From positions 2,666,001 through 2,730,000 of the forward strand of contig OY759981.1 of the NCBI GenBank assembly GCA_963662895.1: DNA of 64,000 nt, read 5' to 3'. This stretch comes from GWE2-42-39 sp963662895 (GTDB lineage Bacteria > Bacteroidota > Bacteroidia > Bacteroidales > Prolixibacteraceae). The notes under the pieces were generated by a model that saw only the letters and a program-made list of their open reading frames with translations, did no database searches and was not told where the DNA came from. Shown here piece after piece: positions 26,642 through 34,829 of this stretch. Every line of letters begins with the position of its first letter. The first letter of the stretch is position 1. A program made the position numbers and the translations under genes.

Positions 26642-27016
26642 TTATAATACAATCCGTTTGTAATTCAATTTCAATTCTCCGAAATTAACAATCAACGCGA
26701 GATGGTTTCCCGAAACCTTCAGATAGTTAATTGCCTGAGCAATAAATTCATCAGCGATACCAGATACGGCTTTTACTTCCAGAATAATCGACTCGAAGAC
26801 CACAAAGTCGGCATAAAACTTATGAGGCAAGACAATTCCTTTGTAATTTACAGTATATTCTTTCTCCCGCTGATATGGAATATTCTCTTTCCTGAATTCC
26901 AATTCAAGAGCATCTTTATAAACAATCTCAAGAAAACCTGCTCCAAGCTGATTGTGCACTTCAAAACACTTTCCAATAATTTGATAGCTCTGTTCTTTAA
27001 AAATTAACTCTGTCAT
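26642..27016 (-). CDS. GxxExxY protein
   Basis: A 124-residue protein of the GxxExxY family (signature LGAGFLEIVYKDALELEF), with YQREKEYTVNYKGI and HKFYADFVVFESIILEVKAV resembling a PD-(D/E)xK-like nuclease fold (D then ExK). The function is not established; the family occurs in many copies in Bacteroidota and environmental genomes. Both ends are bracketed by nearly identical hairpin repeats (26590-26633 and 27030-27080), with gene plus repeats spanning under 500 bases, as in a mobile cassette. The surrounding genes are unrelated housekeeping functions. The start ATG at 27016 is followed directly by TELIF, typical of the family. Confidence 0.85.
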   Translation of the reverse strand: MTELIFKEQSYQIIGKCFEVHNQLGAGFLEIVYKDALELEFRKENIPYQREKEYTVNYKGIVLPHKFYADFVVFESIILEVKAVSGIADEFIAQAINYLKVSGNHLALIVNFGELKLNYKRIVL

Positions 27017-27029
27017 CGTTTTTCTTTAT

Positions 27030-27080
27030 TAGCCACGGATACACGAATTAGAGTACAAAATATTCGTGCATCCGTGGCTA
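27030..27080. repeat. Hairpin repeat, right of the GxxExxY gene
   Basis: TAGCCACGGATACACGAAT (from 27030) pairs with ATTCGTGCATCCGTGGCTA (ending 27080) over about 20 bases with two mismatches. It is a near copy of the element at 26590-26633, in the same layout, so the two flank the GxxExxY gene. Confidence 0.8.
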
Positions 27081-27104
27081 AATTCTAAAGTTAGCATTTC
27101 AGCT

Positions 27105-28457
27105 TTATATTCCACTGAAATCGATATTGGCAAACATTAGCGATGGAGTCCGCCAGCTTGAATCGAGCTTGGCATCTGCACCTACTTCGATCAGATTGTT
27201 CCACAAATCGTGCATGTTGCCTGTGATATTCATTTCTGAAACAGGCTTGATCATCTCGCCGTTTTCAACCAGGAACCCTTCGATGCCATACGAAAAATCA
27301 CCGGTTGAACTATTGCAGTTTCCACCGTTGAACCCGGTTACCAGAATTCCTTTTTTCAGCGATTTAACCAGCGCATCGAGGCCTTTGTCCCCGGTTTTGA
27401 AAACCAGGTTCGAAGTTTCCCCGGAGTTTGGTTGCATATCCAGTTTTTTACCATAATAGGTGTCGATAAAATAAGTCTTCAGCACTCCCTTTTCGAAAAC
27501 AGGCCGTTTTTTCATGGCCATTCCTTCCGAATCGAATAATCTGGAACCGCGACCACCAATAATCAACGGGTCATCAACAAGGGTCAGTTTGGAAGAGGCA
27601 AACTTTTCATTCATCTTATTGATCATGAACGAGTTTTTTTGCTGAATGGAACTCCCGTTCAGGGCACTGATCACAGGACCAAGGATACGGCCTACGGTGC
27701 GGTTCTCTACGATCATAGTATATTTCCCGGAGTCGATTTTTGACTGGCCGATTTTTCCGAGGGCACGTTTCAGTGCCGTTTCGGCAATACCGGTTTTAAC
27801 CAACTGGTCGAAACTAACCGAGCTTTTATAGTCTGACGATTCCGGACGGGCTTTGCCTCCGTCGACGGTTACCTGTGCACTTACGAAATAATAGCTGTTT
27901 ATGGTATCGCCTTCGAACCCATTGCTGTCCACCATGATCCGGGAATTGACACCGTCGCTGTAACCAGAGGTAACCGAAATAATATGGTCGTCTTTCCCGT
28001 AAATTTCATCCTCAATTTTGAAAGCCAGATCGATCTTGGTTTTGGCATCCACCGAATCGAAAGCAGGATCAAATGTTTCGAGATCGGGGCCGGCCCCTTT
28101 GTGATAAAGTCCAGGATCGGGAAGCGAACGAAATTCGTCTTCAGCCAGATAACGGGTTGTTTCGATACCTTCCCCGATAAAACGGGTAAGTTCCTCCCGG
28201 TTCAGACGGTTGGTCGAAATGGCCGAGTACTTTTTATCGACATACAAATAAACCGTCAGTTTACTCTGGATTGCCTCCTGCAGTGTGTCAATCTTTTTTT
28301 CGCGGACCTCAATGTCGCTGCTTTTATTGTCAGAGATGCTTACCCGGGCCTGGTCCGCACCTTTTTCAATGGCATAGTTCATCGCCCATTTTGCCAGTTC
28401 ATATTTTTCTTCTTTTGTCATTTTTTTAGGATTTACGGTTATTGAAAAATCAGGCAT
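27105..28457 (-). CDS. PmbA/TldE-like TldD family protein
   Basis: The non-catalytic-type partner of TldD; in E. coli the TldD/TldE heterodimer is a metalloprotease that processes peptides such as microcin B17 and CcdA. The 450-residue protein has the family N-terminal domain (YAIEKGADQARVSISDNKSSDIEVREKK) and a C-terminal barrel with GFNGGNCNSSTGDFSYGIEGF, but no HExxxH zinc motif. Its ATG overlaps the TldD stop (8 bases), so the pair is translationally coupled. Starting at Met13 (28421) is possible, since the first residues are not conserved. Confidence 0.9.
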   Translation of the reverse strand: MPDFSITVNPKKMTKEEKYELAKWAMNYAIEKGADQARVSISDNKSSDIEVREKKIDTLQEAIQSKLTVYLYVDKKYSAISTNRLNREELTRFIGEGIETTRYLAEDEFRSLPDPGLYHKGAGPDLETFDPAFDSVDAKTKIDLAFKIEDEIYGKDDHIISVTSGYSDGVNSRIMVDSNGFEGDTINSYYFVSAQVTVDGGKARPESSDYKSSVSFDQLVKTGIAETALKRALGKIGQSKIDSGKYTMIVENRTVGRILGPVISALNGSSIQQKNSFMINKMNEKFASSKLTLVDDPLIIGGRGSRLFDSEGMAMKKRPVFEKGVLKTYFIDTYYGKKLDMQPNSGETSNLVFKTGDKGLDALVKSLKKGILVTGFNGGNCNSSTGDFSYGIEGFLVENGEMIKPVSEMNITGNMHDLWNNLIEVGADAKLDSSWRTPSLMFANIDFSGI

Positions 28458-29976
28458 TAGTGCCTCCCACGGTTAACTTTTTAACCAATACCGAAGGCAG
28501 TCCACAGGTTACAGGTACCGACTGTCCGTTTTTTCCACAGGTCCAGGTGCCGTTATCTATTTTGTAATCGTTGGCAGCCATGGTGATGTCGGCCAGAGCC
28601 TGGGGACCATTCCCTATAATGTTGATGTCTTTGATCGGACGGGTCATTTTCCCGTTCTCAATCAGATAACCGGTATTTACAAAGAAAGTAAAATCGCCGG
28701 CGCCGATTTTTACTTCACCGTTGCTGAAGTTGTCAACATAAATCCCGTATTTCACTTCTGAGATAATATCGTCGCGGGTCATATTGCCGGCTTCCATATA
28801 AGTAGCCCTCATACGGGGAATCGGCACGTAACGGAACGATTCCCTGCGGCCATTCCCGGTCGACGGCACGTTGTAGTAATTAGCGCTGATGCGGTCATGC
28901 AGGTAACTGTTCAGAATGCCGTCTTTCACCAGGTACGTTTTCTGCGAGGACACTCCTTCGTCGTCCACATTGATGGAACCCCGGTTCGATGGCAGCGTCC
29001 CGTCATCAATGATATTAATGAAATTTTCGGCAACTTTTTTACCCAGTTTATCTGCAAAAATAGATGTTCCCTTGCGGTTGAAATCGGCTTCAAAAGTATG
29101 GCCGATCGCTTCGTGTAACAGGATACCGGATCCCCCGGCGCCCATCACTACCGGCATCTCGCCGGCCTTGGGCTTGGTAGCCTCGAACAACAGCGAGGTC
29201 TGCCTGATTCCTTCATCGGCCAGCGTATTGATAATGTCGTCGTTTAGAAATTCGAAACCTTCGCGGAAAGAACGCGCTACATATGAATTTTCAATACGTC
29301 CGTCTTTTTCCATTACGGTTACCAGCCCGAAACCCACCATCGGACGGTAGTCGTAAGTAAGTGTGCCTTCCGAATTGTACAGCATGACATAGCCGCTTTC
29401 GTCGTCCAGAAAAGCATTTACTTTTATTACCCGTTCGTCCATCGAAAAGACCTTATCATTCAGTCTCTGTACAAAAGGAATCTTATCTTTTACTGAAGTA
29501 TCTTCCCATTTTTTCCGGACGGCATAGTAGTCGGCAGGTGTCAGTTCCGCAATATTCACGGCACCGGTTGCCGAAACCCCGCTGGCGATATTGGCAGCCG
29601 TTTGGGCTGCCTTTTGCATAGCTTCCATGGTTACGGTTTCTGAATAGGCAAAACCGGTTTGATCGCCGTTCAGCACTCGGATACCCACCCCGTAATCGAT
29701 GTTCGAATAGGCGCGGTTTACTTTACCGTCCTGTAATCCCAGGTAATTACTGATTTTATGTTCGAAAAATAAGTCGGCATAAGTACCGCCTTTGCTCATT
29801 GCCGTTGCAATAACTTTTTGCAACATAGGCAGGCTCACTTCAAAATGATCGAGATACGCTTGCATTTTCATGGATACATTTGGCCCGTTACAGGACTGAA
29901 ACAGCGGGGGCAACAGCAATGTCCCGGCGGTCGCCATTCCACTGGATTTTAAAAAGATTCTACGGTTAACACTCAT
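28450..29976 (-). CDS. tldD: TldD family metalloprotease with Tat-like signal
   Basis: The catalytic subunit of a TldD/PmbA-type peptidase. The zinc motif HEAIGHTFEADFNRKGTS (HExxxH) matches E. coli TldD closely, and GSGILLHEAIGH precedes it. The 508-residue protein differs from E. coli TldD in having an N-terminal twin-arginine-like signal (NRRIFLKSSG, then a hydrophobic stretch ending PPLFQSC), suggesting export, or a lipoprotein-like Cys. The PmbA-like partner has no visible signal, so either they act in different compartments or the leader is not cleaved. It is first of the two-gene operon. Confidence 0.9.
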   Translation of the reverse strand: MSVNRRIFLKSSGMATAGTLLLPPLFQSCNGPNVSMKMQAYLDHFEVSLPMLQKVIATAMSKGGTYADLFFEHKISNYLGLQDGKVNRAYSNIDYGVGIRVLNGDQTGFAYSETVTMEAMQKAAQTAANIASGVSATGAVNIAELTPADYYAVRKKWEDTSVKDKIPFVQRLNDKVFSMDERVIKVNAFLDDESGYVMLYNSEGTLTYDYRPMVGFGLVTVMEKDGRIENSYVARSFREGFEFLNDDIINTLADEGIRQTSLLFEATKPKAGEMPVVMGAGGSGILLHEAIGHTFEADFNRKGTSIFADKLGKKVAENFINIIDDGTLPSNRGSINVDDEGVSSQKTYLVKDGILNSYLHDRISANYYNVPSTGNGRRESFRYVPIPRMRATYMEAGNMTRDDIISEVKYGIYVDNFSNGEVKIGAGDFTFFVNTGYLIENGKMTRPIKDINIIGNGPQALADITMAANDYKIDNGTWTCGKNGQSVPVTCGLPSVLVKKLTVGGTNA

Positions 29977-30539
29977 TCTATAAAATTTTTATGATTGAAA
30001 AATTGTAAGTTTCTGTACTTTTGAATTTACATGCGTGATATAAGACACAAAAATTCAAATAAAATTACTGATTTTGTGGGAAATAATAAAATTGTTGAAA
30101 AAAGGGAGGGAAATCCCCCCGTAATTCCGGTTTCGGCGTTTTTTTTATCCCTGTTTGTTTTATATAAAAATTGTTCCGCTAATTGTATTAATCATGCAAA
30201 TCAAGAGTTAAATTGCCAATGAAATGAAAGCAGCGGCCAATCTTCTGAATGCATGAATCACTAAGCCTTGTGTGGATATAACTTTACCTGCTTTCTGAAT
30301 ATCGATATTAGGAGTACTGATTTCGGCCAATATTGAGAATGATGTTCCGGAAGCCTTAATCAGGAACTCCGGAAGCCTTAATCAGAAGTTCCGGAAGCCT
30401 TAATCAGAAGTTCTGGAAGCCTTAATCAGAAGTTCTGGAAGCCTTAATCAGAAGTTGCGGAAGCCTTAACCAAAAGTTGCGGACTGACAGTTTAACGAAA
30501 CCTGACCTTATTGATAAAATAATTACACTTTCTGTTGTT
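29977..30539. other. Gene-free region with tandem repeat
   Basis: About 560 bases between the divergent-facing tldD start and the end of the hypothetical gene at 30540. A 63-codon frame (30031-30222, plus) has low-complexity, AT-rich coding and no motif, so I do not call it. The right half contains the 22-bp tandem array. Promoter elements for tldD probably lie in 29980-30080, but no TAnnTTTG match faces it. Confidence 0.6.
30344..30482. repeat. 22-bp tandem repeat, about 6.3 copies
   Basis: Units begin at 30344, 30366, 30388, 30410, 30432 and 30454, with a 7-base partial copy to 30482. The consensus is GTTCCGGAAGCCTTAATCAG plus AA. Copies vary mainly in the first six bases (GTTCCGG, ACTCCGG, GTTCTGG, GTTGCGG). 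The 22-base unit is not a multiple of three and no long frame crosses it, so it is non-coding. Confidence 0.92.
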
Positions 30540-31244
30540 TTATTTCAGCTTTTCAAGATACAGTTTGCGCAAATCTTTCAGATAAGCAGTAGTGATTTTA
30601 TTCGAGTAAATACGGACAAACTCGTGCAGTTTTCCCTGGTAATAAAATGCCCCTGAGGCTGCATCGAACTTACTGCCGTCCCAATTATATTTTACAGAAA
30701 GCGATACTTCCCTGAATTTATTCCAGTCCAGTTTCCTGGGAATTTCAATATATCCGTGAAAATCTTCACGCGTATCGATCCATATATCTTCGTCCAGTAA
30801 TTTGAGGCTCAGAAATTTAACGATTTCTATGAACGCTTCTGCCTCAAAATTCTTTTTCTGTTTTTGCAGGTAACGAATGCCGTTTTCGTAAAAAGAAAGT
30901 TGTAACTTTTCAATCAGGTCGTAATTATTCAGATGTCTGATCCTTAATACATTGTATTGGTCGTTTGCCACCTTCAGAAACCCTTTGCCTGCATCGAATT
31001 TACCAGCAAAGGCAGGTTCGATTTTCTGGCTCGCCCGGATCACCTTATCCAGAGGATAGTTTTCTTCCAGTGCCAGGTACAGATAAACCGGCTTGATGTC
31101 GAAAGGAATTTCGTGATAATAACCGGGAAATGGCTCCAGGGCTTCAAAAACCAATGAACCACTGACTACTTTGTGGTCAATGGTGGATACTTTTTCTGTT
31201 TTTGCCAGAGTACCGAAAACTTCAATTTCTTTTTTCTGTTCCAT
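30540..31244 (-). CDS. Conserved hypothetical protein
   Basis: A 234-residue protein I do not recognise. It has no signal peptide or membrane segment and mixes charged and aromatic residues (LALEENYPLDKVIRASQKIE, RHLNNYDLIEKLQLSFYENG, YNWDGSKFDAASGAFYY). The composition and codon usage match neighbouring genes, so it is likely real. It is divergent from the YgjP-like gene at 31294 with a 49-base gap; no functional hint comes from context. Confidence 0.65.
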   Translation of the reverse strand: MEQKKEIEVFGTLAKTEKVSTIDHKVVSGSLVFEALEPFPGYYHEIPFDIKPVYLYLALEENYPLDKVIRASQKIEPAFAGKFDAGKGFLKVANDQYNVLRIRHLNNYDLIEKLQLSFYENGIRYLQKQKKNFEAEAFIEIVKFLSLKLLDEDIWIDTREDFHGYIEIPRKLDWNKFREVSLSVKYNWDGSKFDAASGAFYYQGKLHEFVRIYSNKITTAYLKDLRKLYLEKLK

Positions 31245-31293
31245 AGGTTGACTTTTGTTTTTGATTAATTTTAGCCAGTATTTTCTTAATTCA

Positions 31294-32001
31294 ATGCCTG
31301 CAAAAAATATTCATATCAATCCGGTCGGGGACGTGTCCTTTTCGAAGAATAACCGTTCAACACGGATCCGTATCACGGTTAAATCACAAGGGGTCAGTGT
31401 CACCCTCCCCACCAGTATTCCCTATGCCGAGGCCATCCGGTTCGTGGAGGCCAAAGCCGGCTGGATATTAGAACAACAATCAAAACTGGCTTCAGGTTTA
31501 CCGGTTATTACCCCTGAAACTGAATTTACAACAAAATTTCACCGTTTAAAAATAAACAGGGGTAATTTTCCAAAGGTTTTTAATCGTATCGGGGATGGCA
31601 TTATTCAGTTTTTTATTCCTGAAAAATATGATTACAGGATGCCTGTCATTCAGGATTTTATTAAAAAAACACTGGTTGAAGTAATGCGTCTCGAAGCCAA
31701 AACCTATTTACCCCGGCGTGTGGATGAGCTGGCCCGAAAACACGGACTCAGGTATAAACGGGTATTCGTAAAAAATGCCAGCACCCGGTGGGGAAGCTGT
31801 TCATCGGAAAATAATATTAACCTGAACCTTCATTTGATGCGTCTGCCCGATCACCTGACCGACTATATTATTTTACATGAACTGGCCCATATCGTCGAGA
31901 AAAATCACAGCCCCCGTTTTTGGAAATTACTGGGAGAAATGGTTGAGAACCCGCAAAAACTCAGGAAGGAAATGAAGCAGTACCATATTTCGGGTTGGTG
32001 A
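31294..32001 (+). CDS. YgjP-like metal-dependent hydrolase (DUF45)
   Basis: A zinc-dependent hydrolase-fold protein of the YgjP/DUF45 family. The signature ILHELAHIVEKNHSPRFW contains HExxH and a downstream His, with the preceding block RWGSCSSENNINLNLHLMRLP typical of the family. From ATG 31294 (MPAKNIHINP) it has 235 residues; a TTG at 31255 would add 13 residues and crowd the divergent gene, so I prefer the ATG. The substrate is not established. It lies 114 bases before dgt, in the same direction, possibly co-transcribed. Confidence 0.85.
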   Translation: MPAKNIHINPVGDVSFSKNNRSTRIRITVKSQGVSVTLPTSIPYAEAIRFVEAKAGWILEQQSKLASGLPVITPETEFTTKFHRLKINRGNFPKVFNRIGDGIIQFFIPEKYDYRMPVIQDFIKKTLVEVMRLEAKTYLPRRVDELARKHGLRYKRVFVKNASTRWGSCSSENNINLNLHLMRLPDHLTDYIILHELAHIVEKNHSPRFWKLLGEMVENPQKLRKEMKQYHISGW

Positions 32002-32024
32002 AGGATTACTGAAAAGGACATTGC

Positions 32025-32032
32025 TATTTTTG
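32025..32032 (+). promoter_or_regulatory. -7-like element (TATTTTTG) before dgt
   Basis: Matches TAnnTTTG, 84 bases before the dgt start at 32116. No TTG at the usual 17-23-base distance upstream, so the call is weak. Confidence 0.25.
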
Positions 32033-32115
32033 TTGTCGTGATATAATTGTTGATCTCTAAATTTATTCTTTCCTTCAAATTATCTTTTTACTTTTAGACT
32101 TCCAAAAATGAATGT

Positions 32116-33447
32116 ATGAACTGGAATCAGTTACTTTCGACCAAACGCTTAGGGCAGGAAGACCGGCCAGCCGGAGACCATGCACATAAGCGTACCCAGT
32201 TTCAGCGCGACTACGACCGCCTGATTTTTTCGTCACCCTTTCGACGGATGCAAAACAAGACACAGGTGTTTCCTCTTCCCGGCAGTATATTCGTACATAA
32301 CCGTTTGACTCATAGTCTTGAGGTTGCAAGCGTAGGACGTTCGTTAGGAAATATGCTGACCGAAAAACTCCATCGCCAAAATATCTCCGGCCCATTGGTG
32401 TCCGAGATTGGTTCTGTGGTATCGGCAGCATGCCTGGCCCATGATATGGGTAACCCGCCTTTTGGCCACTCCGGCGAAGATGCCATTTCTTCGTTTTTTA
32501 CAAACGGGGCAGGTCGTTCTCTGGAGAAGGAACTTAGCAGGGCCGAATGGAAAGATTTTACTTTGTTCGATGGAAATGCCAATGCATTCCGTATATTAAG
32601 CAACCAGTTTAAAGGTCGCCGTTCTGGTGGTTTCGACCTGACTTATACAATGTTGGCCTCGATTGTAAAATATCCCTTCGAATCGATTTATGCAAGTAAG
32701 CCTAAATTCGGTTTTTTTCAGTCGGAAAAAAAGAATTATTATCGTATTGCAGAAGAACTGGGCATTGAAAGGGATACTGAAAACGATCATAAATTTATCC
32801 GCCATCCCTTGGTTTTTTTGGTTGAAGCAGCCGACGATATTTGTTACCAGGTCATGGATTTGGAAGATGCCCATAAACTGAAAATTTTGGGGTATGATGA
32901 GACCCGCACCCTGTTTATGAATTTCTACGATCCGGTACCGGACAGAAAACGAATTGAAAGTATTGAGAAAACCTTGCAGTTGGTGGACGACCGGAACGAA
33001 CAGATTGCCTATCTCCGTGCCGGTGTAATCGGTATGCTGGCAGAAAAATGTGTCAATATTTTTGAGGCCAAACAAAATGATATTTTGGCCGGTAACTTTC
33101 AGAAACCGCTGATGGGACAACTGGACGGCGCTCCTGCAAAAGCAATGAAAGAGATACAGGATTTGTCTATCCGTAAAATTTATAAAGATCCCTCGGTAGT
33201 TGCAATCGAAATCTCAGGATACCAGATCATCGGTACCCTGATCGAAGAGTTTACCGGAGCAGTGCTTAACCCTGCCTGTGGCTATTCGAGACGGTTATTA
33301 AGCCTGATACCTGAACAGTATCATAGCGACCGGATTGACATGTATTCAAAAATACAGTCGGTACTCGATTTTGTGTCAGGAATGACAGATTTGTATGCTC
33401 TTGATATTTTCCGAAAAATAAAAGGAATTAATTTACCCGGAATATAA
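32116..33447 (+). CDS. dgt: Deoxyguanosinetriphosphate triphosphohydrolase
   Basis: Hydrolyses dGTP (and often other dNTPs) to the nucleoside and triphosphate, controlling nucleotide pools; cytoplasmic. At 443 residues it fits the dGTPase family. The HD-domain metal ligands are visible as NRLTHSLEVA (His near 62) and CLAHDMGNPPFGHSGEDA (His-Asp near 107-108), with VEAADDICYQVMDLEDA carrying the final Asp. FSSPFRRMQNKTQVFPL near the N-terminus is also family-typical. It follows the YgjP-like gene. Confidence 0.95.
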   Translation: MNWNQLLSTKRLGQEDRPAGDHAHKRTQFQRDYDRLIFSSPFRRMQNKTQVFPLPGSIFVHNRLTHSLEVASVGRSLGNMLTEKLHRQNISGPLVSEIGSVVSAACLAHDMGNPPFGHSGEDAISSFFTNGAGRSLEKELSRAEWKDFTLFDGNANAFRILSNQFKGRRSGGFDLTYTMLASIVKYPFESIYASKPKFGFFQSEKKNYYRIAEELGIERDTENDHKFIRHPLVFLVEAADDICYQVMDLEDAHKLKILGYDETRTLFMNFYDPVPDRKRIESIEKTLQLVDDRNEQIAYLRAGVIGMLAEKCVNIFEAKQNDILAGNFQKPLMGQLDGAPAKAMKEIQDLSIRKIYKDPSVVAIEISGYQIIGTLIEEFTGAVLNPACGYSRRLLSLIPEQYHSDRIDMYSKIQSVLDFVSGMTDLYALDIFRKIKGINLPGI

Positions 33448-33513
33448 TACTCCAGATAAACAAATCCCTTCTAAGATTGTTATTCTGCTATTAAGAATCA
33501 ATACGTTAAAATT

Positions 33514-33544
33514 TTTGACGCATCTTGATTGTAAAATAAATTTG
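33514..33544 (+). promoter_or_regulatory. Promoter for the histidine kinase gene
   Basis: TTTG (33514-33517) and TAAATTTG (33537-33544) match the Bacteroidota -33 and -7 elements with a 19-base spacer. A second TAATTTTG follows at 33546. The leader to 33699 would be about 145 bases. A 10-bp inverted repeat (33510-33519 with 33571-33580, AATTTTTGAC/GTCAAAAATT) brackets the -7 region and could be a regulator site. Confidence 0.45.
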
Positions 33545-33698
33545 TTAATTTTGGACAGTTGTTATATGGAGTCAAAAATTAGGAAAGGAGAATAAATTTA
33601 GTTACAAATTGCAGTTTGAATAATTTGTTAAGTGTTTTTAATCTAAAGAGTTCCTGAAAATCCGAAGCCTTTCATTTCCTGTTCATGTATGAAAAATT

Positions 33699-34703
33699 AT
33701 GAAGCAAAAGCTCACATTTCTGAATAACATTTATCTCCTGATTTCAGTGTTTCTGGTTGTCGGAATAATTGTTTTTCTTTTATCTTCCACTTTTAATTTA
33801 TTTGAAAGATTTTATGCATTTATTTCTGCCTATGAAAAATATAATCTCGATGAAATAACCATCGTCAGCTTTTTTTTATTTGTATTCCTGTTCATTATTT
33901 TTCTTCTTCGAAACAAAATAATACAAAGACAAAATATAAAAATATCAGAACTTAATGCTGATCTAAACAGGCAAGTTCAGACAAAAGACAAATTATATTC
34001 AATTCTTGCGCACGATCTGAAAAATTTATTTAACTCACTGATTGGTTTTTCAGAATATATTATTGAAGAATATGATGATATAGCAGATAAAAACCGGAAA
34101 GAAATTATTGCTGTTATAAACAAAATCAGTCATTCATCATTCGAATTACTGGAGAACCTGCTTGAATGGACCCGGTTGGATTCAGGAAAGCTGACTGTCA
34201 ATACAAAAGAAATAGAATTATCAGCAACGATCAATGACACAATCAGGCAAATCCAATCGGCTGCCATGGAAAAGAAGATCACAATCCATAGTAAGATTTC
34301 AAGTAAGACGGTTGCTTATGCCGATAAAAATATGTTGAAAACCATTGTCAGGAACCTTTTGTCAAATGCAGTTAAGTTTTCCCATTTTAACAGTACCGTG
34401 TTGGTTTCGACAAATAAAGCGGGCGATTTTATTGAAATAACTATTTCCGACAAAGGTATTGGTATCAATGCTTCCCGGATCAATGAGATATTTAATGGTA
34501 TCGGGCACTCAACCCCGGGAACCAATAACGAACGGGGAACCGGGCTGGGATTACAAATTTGTAAAGAATTTGTAGAATTGAATCATGGTAAATTAAGGGT
34601 AAGAAGTACAGAAGGACAAGGTACCGATTTCATTTTCTCACTTCCAGGTAAGAGACAGAATCATCAATCTCAAAAGGTTGAGGCTGACGCTCATTATATC
34701 TAA
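33699..34703 (+). CDS. Sensor histidine kinase
   Basis: A 334-residue membrane histidine kinase. Two membrane segments (about 10-30 and 55-70) flank a short external loop. A short coiled linker leads to the H-box YSILAHDLKNLFNSL (His105). The ATPase domain shows NLLSNAVKFS (N-box), DKGIGI (G1) and GTGLGLQICKEF (G2). No response regulator gene is adjacent; the nearest is the LytTR regulator at 44146, about 9.5 kb away and of a type usually paired with a different kinase family. The signal is unknown. Confidence 0.92.
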   Translation: MKQKLTFLNNIYLLISVFLVVGIIVFLLSSTFNLFERFYAFISAYEKYNLDEITIVSFFLFVFLFIIFLLRNKIIQRQNIKISELNADLNRQVQTKDKLYSILAHDLKNLFNSLIGFSEYIIEEYDDIADKNRKEIIAVINKISHSSFELLENLLEWTRLDSGKLTVNTKEIELSATINDTIRQIQSAAMEKKITIHSKISSKTVAYADKNMLKTIVRNLLSNAVKFSHFNSTVLVSTNKAGDFIEITISDKGIGINASRINEIFNGIGHSTPGTNNERGTGLGLQICKEFVELNHGKLRVRSTEGQGTDFIFSLPGKRQNHQSQKVEADAHYI

Positions 34704-34801
34704 TCTGAATAACTCAGGTTAAAAAAATCAATAATTATTTAAGTCTTGAATTTCTGTATCTTGATTTTCAGGAAAACCAGTCAAAAGTCCTTTGGGTTTT
34801 A

Positions 34802-34809
34802 TAACTTTG
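34802..34809 (+). promoter_or_regulatory. -7 element (TAACTTTG) for the sulfatase gene
   Basis: Matches TAnnTTTG and lies 20 bases before ATG 34830. It falls inside the longer upstream frame (from 34746), supporting 34830 as the true start. No -33 TTG at 17-23 bases. Confidence 0.4.
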
Positions 34810-34829
34810 TGTTTATTCAACGATCTGAT

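Noticed and set aside
30031..30222. 63-codon plus-strand frame
   Set aside because: AT-rich, low-complexity translation without motif or context; likely non-coding.
30344..30482. Possible CRISPR array
   Set aside because: Units are contiguous 22-mers without unique spacers and no cas genes are nearby.
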